Shown here one piece after another: positions 53,766 through 61,424 of a stretch of DNA of 64,000 nucleotides. Both the position numbers and the translations under genes were made by a program. The stretch comes from Flexithrix dorotheae DSM 6795. Its GTDB lineage: Bacteria; Bacteroidota; Bacteroidia; Cytophagales; Flammeovirgaceae. The notes beneath the pieces are model-generated. The model saw only the letters and a program-made list of their open reading frames with translations. It was not told the DNA's origin and ran no database searches. The first letter of the stretch is position 1; each line of letters starts with the position of its first letter. The DNA lies in contig NZ_KB903443.1 of the NCBI RefSeq assembly GCF_000379765.1, positions 332,951 through 396,950 of the forward strand, given 5' to 3'.

Positions 53766-54650
53766 TTAAACAGTCACTAAATGTCTGGCCAAAATTGTGG
53801 AAAAAAAGAATAAGTTGAAACAAGTTGCAGAAATAAAATTCAGCCTCATGGTAGATTTAAAGTCTGCTTTCTTTGGGTTCTTATACACCTGCCAAAACCA
53901 ATAGAGGAAATAAATCAGTACTGGAAAAAGGCCTGCAAAGAGTCCAATGGCATAAATTTCCTCAAACCAATTCACATAGAAAAAGGCAAATCCTCCCATA
54001 GCCAATGAAAAGAATACCATGGTAAAAATAAAAGTGCCCCTTATCCCCAGCATTCGACTAATGGTTAAATCCCCTCTTTTTCCATCTTCTTCATGCTGGT
54101 AAACCTGAGTCATGGGATAAGAACCCATTAGCATAGCCGTGCTGAGCAGGGCTGGCCACACCACCCCTTCATTTTGGAATATTTCCACCAGGCTTTCCTC
54201 TGTAAACATTTGATAAACAGAAAGAAAAATAAAACTTCCCTGAAAAATAGAAACTACCACCCAACTGACTACAGGAAACTTTTTCAACCTGATTTTATCA
54301 TGACTATAGGCTTTGGAAACAAGCCCATAAATAAATAAAGCCAATGCAAATTGCCAACCTCCTGCAAGTGCAATCAAAATGGCCAATAAGTCAAATAACA
54401 GGGCGGTATAATAGAGTTCCTTGTCCACAGGAGGTGGTTTTTCCAGGCCCCCAATGCTTCCCTCATCTTTATCGAAATAAGAATTGTAGCCATTGCTCGC
54501 TGGGTATAAAAACAGATGAATTGCCAAAAAGGAAATGATTAAATCCCAAAAATTAAGTTCGGGGATTACACTTAAGGAAAAAAAGTAGACAGGAAACAAG
54601 AAATACGAAAAGGGGATTCGAAGGTGAAGCCAGGTGGACTTTTTGATCAT
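53766..54650 (-). CDS. UbiA-family prenyltransferase-like membrane protein
   Basis: About 294 residues from the ATG at 54650. The longer frame to 54782 would overlap trkH by 91 bp and add a non-conserved stretch. About eight or nine membrane segments. The first Asp motif is NGYNSYFDKDEGSIGG and the second is in SHDKIRLKKFP, matching the paired prenyl-diphosphate sites of the UbiA superfamily, although the first Asp of the classical NDxxDxxxD is Ser here. Likely moves a prenyl group to an aromatic or other acceptor. It follows trkH by 41 bp, so it may be read through from it. Acceptor unknown. Confidence 0.82.
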   Translation of the reverse strand: MIKKSTWLHLRIPFSYFLFPVYFFSLSVIPELNFWDLIISFLAIHLFLYPASNGYNSYFDKDEGSIGGLEKPPPVDKELYYTALLFDLLAILIALAGGWQFALALFIYGLVSKAYSHDKIRLKKFPVVSWVVVSIFQGSFIFLSVYQMFTEESLVEIFQNEGVVWPALLSTAMLMGSYPMTQVYQHEEDGKRGDLTISRMLGIRGTFIFTMVFFSLAMGGFAFFYVNWFEEIYAIGLFAGLFPVLIYFLYWFWQVYKNPKKADFKSTMRLNFISATCFNLFFFSTILARHLVTV

Positions 54651-54691
54651 AGAAGTTATAAAATTTTTCTGAAATGTCCGGGGTTTATGCT

Positions 54692-56146
54692 TTATACTTT
54701 CTTCCAAAAAAATGGGGTGAACAACATCAAAACAGTAAATAATTCCAATCTGCCCAACAACATTAAGAAGGCTAAAATCCATTTACTAACCATCGGGATA
54801 TCGGCAAAGTTCGAAACAGGGCCAACGGTTCCCAAACCTGGGCCAATATTTCCTAAACTCGTAGCCACCGCACCGATTGAACTTTCAAAATCCATCCCTG
54901 TGGCAGCAATCACAAACGTGCCGATAGCAAATATGCTTAAATAGATAAATATAAAAGCCAGCACATGGTAAGTAATATTTTGCGCCACAGCCTTTCCATT
55001 AAACCGTACCGGAAGAATAGCAGAAGGATGAAGTTGTCTTTTGAGTTCGAGCAAACTGTTTTTGAGTAAAATCACATGCCTCACGATTTTCACCCCTCCA
55101 GAGGTAGAACCTGCCGAGCCTCCAATAAACATTAAAATCAGGATCATAAAAATGAGGAAGGGACTCCACTGTAGGTAATCTGCTGAGGCGTAACCAGTGG
55201 TTGTGATTACAGAAACCACCTGGAACAAAGCCTCTCTAATCACCTCTTCTGTTCCCTTATCGGTAGTAAAATAAAGTGTAATCGCAGCTAATGCCGAGAA
55301 AACTAGGGTGATCACTCCATAATACCTGAATTCTTCATTTTTCCAGATATTTCTAAGCTTTCCTTTAAACAAAAAGTAGTTTAAAGTAAAACTGGTTCCT
55401 GCCATAAACATGAAAAAAATCAACACATATTGGATGTAAGGAGAAAATTCTGCTGCGCTGGAATTTTTAGTAGAAAAGCCTCCAGTTGCCATGGTGGTAA
55501 GGCTATGGTTTATGGCATCATAAAAAGACATTCCTCCTAACATAAGCAGGACGGTTTCTAATATGGTAAGGGAGACATATACATACCACAATCGTTTAGC
55601 TGTAGCCTGAATTCTGGGTTTTAATTTATCCGGACTGATTCCCGGAGCCTCTGCTACAAAAAGCTGCATGCCACCAATCCCTAAAAGAGGCAAAATAGCC
55701 ACAGTAAGCACAATAATTCCCATCCCACCTATCCATTGGGTAAGGCTCCTCCAAAATAAAATTCCTTTAGGAACAGACTCGATATCTGTTAAAATTGATG
55801 CACCTGTAGTAGAAAACCCGGAAATAGTTTCGAAAAAAGCATCAGTATAATTGGGAATGGCTCCGCTGAAAAGAAAAGGCAAAGCCCCAAATGCCGACAT
55901 CACCACCCATCCAAGGGTAACAATTAGGTATCCATCCTTTTTCTTTAATTCTTTCTCTTTCGAATCTTTGTAGCGGAACCAGGTGGTAAAACCCACTGCA
56001 TAGGTCAGTAAACCAGAAACCAATAAAGCTTTCCAGTCCCCTTCATTAAAATAAATGGAAAATGGAAGGCAAAGGATCATAAAAAGGCCATTGATAATGA
56101 GTAGCAACCCTACAATGCTGACAATTATTTTAAAATTAAATCTCAT
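54692..56146 (-). CDS. trkH: potassium uptake protein, TrkH family
   Basis: 484 residues, about ten to twelve membrane segments arranged as four pore loops. Selectivity-filter-like turns are visible: SGFSTTGASIL (first), MATGGFSTKN (second), VITTTGYASADY (third), SLGNIGPGLGTVG (fourth). The protein is the channel part of the K+ uptake system and pairs with the TrkA regulator encoded 39 bp upstream. The two should be co-transcribed as trkA-trkH on the minus strand. Confidence 0.95.
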   Translation of the reverse strand: MRFNFKIIVSIVGLLLIINGLFMILCLPFSIYFNEGDWKALLVSGLLTYAVGFTTWFRYKDSKEKELKKKDGYLIVTLGWVVMSAFGALPFLFSGAIPNYTDAFFETISGFSTTGASILTDIESVPKGILFWRSLTQWIGGMGIIVLTVAILPLLGIGGMQLFVAEAPGISPDKLKPRIQATAKRLWYVYVSLTILETVLLMLGGMSFYDAINHSLTTMATGGFSTKNSSAAEFSPYIQYVLIFFMFMAGTSFTLNYFLFKGKLRNIWKNEEFRYYGVITLVFSALAAITLYFTTDKGTEEVIREALFQVVSVITTTGYASADYLQWSPFLIFMILILMFIGGSAGSTSGGVKIVRHVILLKNSLLELKRQLHPSAILPVRFNGKAVAQNITYHVLAFIFIYLSIFAIGTFVIAATGMDFESSIGAVATSLGNIGPGLGTVGPVSNFADIPMVSKWILAFLMLLGRLELFTVLMLFTPFFWKKV

Positions 56147-56185
56147 TAAAATCTACTCTTTTCGCTTAGCCCTGATTTTAAAATT

Positions 56186-57526
56186 TTATTTAAAGAATCC
56201 TTCTACTTTATGAATACATTCTGGCCTGGAAAGCACAACTACCCTGTCGTTTTCTTTAAAACAAAAGTCACCCATAGTGATGAACCCTTTGCCATCTCTT
56301 ATCACTCCTCCTACAATAGCTGTTTTGGGAAACTGAAGATCTTTCAGTGGCTTTTTAGTAATTTTCGAATCCTTACCAACCACAAATTCCAGTATTTCAG
56401 CATCCACCCCGTGAATACTGGTAATAGCGATTACCTGCCCTTCCCTGATATACCGAAATATGAAACTTGCTGCAATAAGTTTCTTGTTGATCATAGTATC
56501 TACCCCGATATTCTGAGAAAGGTGGATATAATCCATATTTTCCACCAGCGCTATGGTTTTCGGAACACCGTGATTTTTAGCCACCAAACTGGAAATAATA
56601 TTTGTTTCAGAATTTCCGGTAAGGGCAATAAAAGCATCCATATTTTCAATTCCCTCTTCTTCCAGCAGCTCTACTTCTCTTCCATCACCACTAATGACCA
56701 TGGTTTTATCAAGCGTATCAGCCAGCTCAAAACTCTTTTCCTTCGATTTCTCAATCAACTTCACATTGTATTTTTCGCTTAAGCCTTTGGCTGTGTGAAA
56801 GCCGACTTTACTACCACCCAAAATCATTATATTCTTAATCTTGGATCGCTTTTTCCCTGTTAGTTTCAACACCCTTTCTATTCCATCCGGCAGGGCAATA
56901 TAATACACGTGATCATTCACCATAAACCGGGTATCCCCTCTTGGAATTATGGTTTCCTGATTCCTGAGTATGGCAACAGTTATAAAATTAAATCCGGGAT
57001 TGAGGTGAGCTGTTTCTTCCAGGGTTTTATTGTGCAATAAATCACCATCATCAATACTAATACCTATTAGCGATAGTTTTCCCCTTTCAAAATCGAAAAT
57101 ATCGGTTATGGCAGACTCCTGTAAAAGTCTTTTAATCTCTTTGGATGCCAGTGCCTCAGGTGAAATAATTTCATCCACCCCAAGGTATTGCATGTCCCAT
57201 TTCTGATTATCAATTAAAAACTCTGTATTACTTACCCTGGCAATGGTTTTTTTGGCTCCCATCCGCTTGCCAATTAAAGCTGTAAGCAAATTGTTTTCCT
57301 CAAATGAGGTTACGCTAATCAACAAATCGGCTTCTTTCACATTGGCAGCAGTAAGCACAGAATGAGAAGTAGATTTTCCTCTCACAGTTACCACATCAAG
57401 ATGATCTGAGGCATATTGTAATTTATCTTTATTGGTATCGATAAGAACGATATCGTGCTCTTCGTTGGCGAGTAATCTGGTGAGGTGGAAACCAACGTCT
57501 CCTGCCCCTGCAATAATTATTTTCAT
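56186..57526 (-). CDS. trkA: Trk potassium system NAD-binding regulator
   Basis: 446 residues with two RCK units. Each has a Rossmann nucleotide-binding start: IIAGAGDVGFHLTRLL at residue 3 and IMILGGSKVGFHTAKGL at about 233. Each is followed by a TrkA_C domain (about 140-220 and 365-446; GDTRFMVNDHVYYIAL, MGDFCFKENDRVVVLS). TrkA binds NAD(H) or ATP on the cytosolic face and gates TrkH. It is the first gene of the trkA-trkH unit and diverges from an acyl-CoA dehydrogenase gene. Confidence 0.96.
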   Translation of the reverse strand: MKIIIAGAGDVGFHLTRLLANEEHDIVLIDTNKDKLQYASDHLDVVTVRGKSTSHSVLTAANVKEADLLISVTSFEENNLLTALIGKRMGAKKTIARVSNTEFLIDNQKWDMQYLGVDEIISPEALASKEIKRLLQESAITDIFDFERGKLSLIGISIDDGDLLHNKTLEETAHLNPGFNFITVAILRNQETIIPRGDTRFMVNDHVYYIALPDGIERVLKLTGKKRSKIKNIMILGGSKVGFHTAKGLSEKYNVKLIEKSKEKSFELADTLDKTMVISGDGREVELLEEEGIENMDAFIALTGNSETNIISSLVAKNHGVPKTIALVENMDYIHLSQNIGVDTMINKKLIAASFIFRYIREGQVIAITSIHGVDAEILEFVVGKDSKITKKPLKDLQFPKTAIVGGVIRDGKGFITMGDFCFKENDRVVVLSRPECIHKVEGFFK

Positions 57527-57867
57527 CTGTTTAAAATTTGTGATTCAGTCCATGATATGCCACAAATGTTTTTCATATTTATTTGATGATAATCCTGAAT
57601 AATTCAGTCATGGACTGTTTCATCGATTTTTAATCCGAATGAAAGGCGTGTAACTGACTCAATAGTGATTTTTGCATGGCAAAGTAAACTAACAATGTTG
57701 AATATAGGGCTTTTTTAACAAGAAATTTTAAAATCCGTGGGTGGGAAAAGGTCTGGTATAATCCAATAGGATAAAAAGTAAATCATACCCTAAGCTTTAT
57801 ACACTACTTTTAAGTTAATTTTTTTTCTTAATTTCAGAAATAGATAAATTTTTAATCCCTCTTTCCA
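57527..57867. other. 341-bp divergent intergenic region
   Basis: Holds the inverted repeat at 57546-57617. No gene-like frame. On the trkA side TTACTTTG (one base short of TAnnTTTG) may be a promoter element, but no -33 partner is visible. Confidence 0.45.
57546..57617. repeat. inverted repeat upstream of trkA
   Basis: Perfect 10-bp arms CAGTCCATGA (57546-57555) and TCATGGACTG (57608-57617), 52 bases apart. The right arm also forms a small dyad, CAGTC-ATG-GACTG, at 57605-57617. The first arm lies 20 bp upstream of the trkA start, suitable for an operator, but this is inference. Confidence 0.35.
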
Positions 57868-59079
57868 ATGACAACCTTATTCCAAACTGAAAAAATTCAA
57901 TCCATTCTTCCTAAAATTCAGGCATTTGTAAAGGAAGAAATTATTCCGCTTGAAAGTGGGATACTTTCTAAATCATTCCAGGAATCTGAACCTGTATTAA
58001 ATAGCCTGAGAGAAAAAGTAAAATCAGCCGGGTTGTGGAATCCACATCTTCCCGAGAGCCTGGGAGGACTTGGTTTAAGCCTGGTAGAGTTTGCCCAAAT
58101 TAGTGAAGTGTTGGCCACCACTCCTTTGGGTCACTATGTATTCAATTGTCAGGCCCCTGATATTGGCAATATGGAGGTTCTGCTTCATCATGGATCAGCA
58201 TATCTAAAAGAGCAATTTTTAACACCTTTGATCAATGGGGAAATCAGAAGTTGTTTTTCTATGACTGAGCCGGAATTTGCCGGTTCTAACCCGGTACTTA
58301 TGGCGACACAAGCCATAAAAGAAAGTGGAAATTATACCATTAACGGACATAAATGGTTCACCACAGCTGCAGACGGTGCTTCCTTTGCCATTGTGATGGC
58401 TGTAACCAATGCGAATGAACCGAATCCATACAAAAGGGCAAGCTTAATCATTGTCCCTACGGGAACAACTGGCTTCAACTTAATCAGAAATATTTCCATA
58501 ATGGGAGAAGAGGGAAGCGGTTATTTAAGTCATGCTGAAATCCAATATGAAGATTGCAAAGTACCTTTGGAAAATCTGATTGGAGAAGAAGGACATGGAT
58601 TTGCTTTGGCACAGGAAAGATTGGGCCCTGGAAGAATTCACCATTGCATGCGGTGGATAGGGATATGTGAAAGAGCCTTTGAAATGATGTGTAAGCGCGC
58701 AGTGGAAAGGGAACTTTCTCCCGGAGTTAAACTTGGTGAAAAACAATCCATTCAAAACTGGATTGCGGAAAGCAGGGCTGAAATAAATGCTGCCAGACTG
58801 ATGGTTTTACATACAGCCCTTGAAATGGAAAAATCTGGCGCCAAAGCTGTGAGAAATGAAATTTCCACTATCAAGTTTTATGTAGCCGATATATTACAGA
58901 AAGTACTGGACAGGTCCATTCAAACCCATGGCGCATTGGGACTTACCGATGATTTAGTGCTTTCTTTTTGGTACCGACATGAAAGAGGGGCCAGAATTTA
59001 CGATGGACCGGATGAAGTGCATAAATCTGTATTGGCGAGAAACATATTAAAAGCTTTCGGGCTACAAATTAAGCGGTAA
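57868..59079 (+). CDS. acyl-CoA dehydrogenase, ACAD10/11-like branch
   Basis: 403 residues, a normal ACAD length. FAD and substrate sites are recognisable: CFSMTEPEFAGSNPVLMATQ (the middle-domain TEP motif), GHKWFTTAADGA, QERLGPGRIHHCMRW, QTHGALGLTDD. The end, RIYDGPDEVHKSVLARNIL, carries Asp where medium-chain enzymes have the catalytic Glu (IYEGT). From memory, the DGPDEVH wording is typical of the ACAD10/11-like branch. So it likely oxidises an acyl-CoA with a flavin, and the substrate may be unusual. It stands alone on the plus strand. Confidence 0.9.
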   Translation: MTTLFQTEKIQSILPKIQAFVKEEIIPLESGILSKSFQESEPVLNSLREKVKSAGLWNPHLPESLGGLGLSLVEFAQISEVLATTPLGHYVFNCQAPDIGNMEVLLHHGSAYLKEQFLTPLINGEIRSCFSMTEPEFAGSNPVLMATQAIKESGNYTINGHKWFTTAADGASFAIVMAVTNANEPNPYKRASLIIVPTGTTGFNLIRNISIMGEEGSGYLSHAEIQYEDCKVPLENLIGEEGHGFALAQERLGPGRIHHCMRWIGICERAFEMMCKRAVERELSPGVKLGEKQSIQNWIAESRAEINAARLMVLHTALEMEKSGAKAVRNEISTIKFYVADILQKVLDRSIQTHGALGLTDDLVLSFWYRHERGARIYDGPDEVHKSVLARNILKAFGLQIKR

Positions 59080-59120
59080 TAATTGGCGGTCTTTTGTTTT
59101 GGATTTCAAAAAGATCTCAT

Positions 59121-59180
59121 CAAAAAAACTTAACCTTAAGTTACAAAACTTATATTTTAGTTGTAAAACTTAATTTTCAG
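59121..59180 (+). promoter_or_regulatory. three 20-bp direct repeats upstream of the M56 peptidase gene
   Basis: Units start at 59121, 59141 and 59161, each containing AAAACTTA at the same offset (59125, 59145, 59165) and ending in TTAAG, TTTAG or TTCAG. The second and third also set up an inverted TTACAA / TTGTAA pair (59141-59146 and 59161-59166). The exact 20-bp period, about two helical turns, fits a regulator bound side by side. The repeats end 74 bp before the M56 start. Confidence 0.55.
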
Positions 59181-59253
59181 TTTTATATTAGCCTTAAATA
59201 GAATTTATTACCGAATTGCCGTATCAGGGCTTTTTTAATTTATCCAACAGGAA

Positions 59254-61179
59254 ATGACCGAATTTTTGTACTATTCCCTCAAATCAGCTATATGTCTGGT
59301 TTGCCTTTACCTACCCTATCAGTTTTACTTTAGGAAAACAACTTTTTTCCAGGGGAACAGAATTTATTTGCTTGGCGCCATTTTATTTTCCCTTGTTTTA
59401 CCTATTCAAATCTTTCAGATACAAATAGGCTCTGATGCTGAAAAGCTACATAAGTTGGTCCACTCGATTGAAGATTTCCAACTGGAATCAGGCAAGAATT
59501 CTGAAAACAAAATCGTACCTCCTCAAAAGAATAAAGATCAACTAAATAAGATTGATGAAATTACCGAAATGCCATTTATTCAGGAAAGTGCCCCAGAAGA
59601 AAGACAAACAACTACTCTCTTCAAAAACAACTGGCTATCAATACTTTACTTTTCTGGATTTGGAATTTTTCTTATTTCATTGCTATTCAGATTATTGGGA
59701 ATTTTCAGATTGATCAAAAAGAATGAAAAAGTAAATCAGAAGGGTTTTATTGAAGTAAAATTGAATGGCAATGAAAAACGGGTTTTCTCCTTTTTCAACT
59801 ATGTATTCTTCAACCGAACATTATTTCCCACCGGAACTCAGGAAACCCTGATTAGACATGAACTGGTGCATATTCGGCAATGGCATAGTGTTGATTTATT
59901 GATTTTGGAAATTTTACAGGTCATCTTTTGGTTTAATCCCCTATTCCGCTTATTCAGAAAATCCCTGCAAAATGAACACGAGTATTTTGCTGATCAACAA
60001 AGCGTAATAAATCAAAGCAAAAGAAAATATACCCACACATTACTTGAATTAGCCAGTAAAAAAAGACCATTATTAGGGCAGGCATTTGCCTACATTCCGA
60101 TCACCCAACGCATTCTCAAACTTTCACAAAAACCCTCTTTCTCCATGGAAAAATCAAAATACCTGGCTTCAATGCCAGTACTTGCTGTTTTATGCCTTTG
60201 TTTTTCTTGTTCGCTAAATGATTTGGACGATAATATTGATGTAGCTAATGGCGAAAATTTGCAAGTGAAATCAGTAAATGTCTCTATTGCTTTCAAACCA
60301 TTTCAAGCATCCCATAACTTTGAAATTGGCACCATTTTATTTGAAGAAAGTGGAAAATTCAATGTGGAGGAGACATCCCTGAAAATATTCAACCCAATCA
60401 TTGATAATAGTAAAACTCAAGATAAACAAATTGCCCCTCCAGTAACTAGATTTCTATCACTGATAAAAGGGAAGTGGTCACTTTTAAAACACAATAGAAC
60501 CCTTGAAAATACCACAGGACTTTCCGGTGACTTTTATGCCAAAAGTATTCAGTGGCTGGTAAGTTATGAATGGTTGATAGATCAGGAAGTATTTTTATAC
60601 TTAAATCAACCTGAGGTCTATGCTTTGGGAAAAAGGAAGGAACTTGTGGAAGAAAACGGGTTTGCCAACAGGCTTAATTATGTTCAGGCAAACGAAAATT
60701 ATTTTAAAGTTGACAGGATTGAGGAAGGAGGGAAAAGTACGGTGGAAACAAAAATCATTTTAAACAAGCAAAAACAACCGGAAACCTGGACAAATACCAG
60801 ATTCTTCCAATCGAACTCCACAATAAATACGGTTGAAAATCCCTCCACTACAAACCGAAAAATCAACAACTTTGAAATTGAATATAATGCTTATGGGCTT
60901 CCTTCTTCTATCACTCATATTCATACAGAAGAGTGGGAAGCAAATCTCGACTACGTAGCCCCGGTAACCCAATCGAAGACTTTGCTAAAAATGGATTATA
61001 ATGCCAGTAATCAACTGGAAACACTGGAATACTTTGATAATAATGGAAGCTTACTCCAAAAGTATATGCTCAGTTATGATGACAAAGGATACTGCACTAA
61101 AAAATCTTATTTCGATAAAAATGGTGAGTTGGATTTTGCTCTTTTGTTTGACTACGAATTCATTCAAGCCATCGACTGA
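59254..61179 (+). CDS. M56 (BlaR1/MecR1-like) membrane metallopeptidase
   Basis: 641 residues. Membrane segments at about 6-23, 30-52, 125-150 and 210-230, plus a hydrophobic, Cys-containing stretch near 305-320. The zinc motif HELVH (H202, E203, H206) with a downstream Glu in NEHEYFADQ marks an active M56 protease of the BlaR1/MecR1 group. The C-terminal ~315 residues differ from BlaR1: no penicillin-binding SxxK domain is visible; instead there are YD-repeat-like strands (YNAYGLPSSITHIHTEEW, MDYNASNQLETLEYFDNN, YMLSYDDKGYCTKKSYFD). The usual BlaI/MecI repressor gene is absent on both sides, but the direct repeats upstream could bind such a regulator encoded elsewhere. Confidence 0.88.
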   Translation: MTEFLYYSLKSAICLVCLYLPYQFYFRKTTFFQGNRIYLLGAILFSLVLPIQIFQIQIGSDAEKLHKLVHSIEDFQLESGKNSENKIVPPQKNKDQLNKIDEITEMPFIQESAPEERQTTTLFKNNWLSILYFSGFGIFLISLLFRLLGIFRLIKKNEKVNQKGFIEVKLNGNEKRVFSFFNYVFFNRTLFPTGTQETLIRHELVHIRQWHSVDLLILEILQVIFWFNPLFRLFRKSLQNEHEYFADQQSVINQSKRKYTHTLLELASKKRPLLGQAFAYIPITQRILKLSQKPSFSMEKSKYLASMPVLAVLCLCFSCSLNDLDDNIDVANGENLQVKSVNVSIAFKPFQASHNFEIGTILFEESGKFNVEETSLKIFNPIIDNSKTQDKQIAPPVTRFLSLIKGKWSLLKHNRTLENTTGLSGDFYAKSIQWLVSYEWLIDQEVFLYLNQPEVYALGKRKELVEENGFANRLNYVQANENYFKVDRIEEGGKSTVETKIILNKQKQPETWTNTRFFQSNSTINTVENPSTTNRKINNFEIEYNAYGLPSSITHIHTEEWEANLDYVAPVTQSKTLLKMDYNASNQLETLEYFDNNGSLLQKYMLSYDDKGYCTKKSYFDKNGELDFALLFDYEFIQAID

Positions 61180-61289
61180 CAGAAATTTTCACAAAAGGCA
61201 TTCACCTGAAATCTAAAGCTCTCAAAGTAAAAATTTTATGTTTTCTCCAAGCAATTTGGGTTTCGTATACAAGAATCTCATATTTCTAT

Positions 61290-61297
61290 TATTTTTG
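61290..61297 (+). promoter_or_regulatory. possible pheT promoter -7 element
   Basis: TATTTTTG followed by CG matches TAnnTTTG. No TTTG is found at the expected -33 position, so it is a half-match only. It would give a leader of about 120 nt. Confidence 0.3.
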
Positions 61298-61358
61298 CGA
61301 CTCATTATTAAAAACAGCACTTTTAAAATTGTAAAGTAGCGGTTTTTGGGAAATTAAT

Positions 61359-61408
61359 AGTCCGTTGGACTTGAATTTAAATTCAAGAAAACTCCATAAT
61401 AAATGGAG
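61359..61408 (+). promoter_or_regulatory. three small hairpins in the pheT leader
   Basis: In order: AGTCC-GTT-GGACT (61359-61371), the perfect 18-bp palindrome CTTGAATTTAAATTCAAG (61370-61387), and CTCCAT-AATAA-ATGGAG (61392-61408). The last ends 16 bases before the pheT ATG, where it could affect translation. The first two share two bases and so compete. Confidence 0.4.
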
Positions 61409-61424
61409 GCAAAAATAAAGCATA

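Noticed and set aside
54651..54782. N-terminal extension of the UbiA-family gene
   Set aside because: It would overlap the end of trkH by 91 bp, and the extra 44 residues look like an out-of-frame reading of trkH. The ATG at 54650 gives a normal start.
56210..56782. 190-codon plus-strand frame opposite trkA
   Set aside because: trkA is certain on the minus strand; the antisense product is rich in His, Phe and Asn with no recognisable fold.
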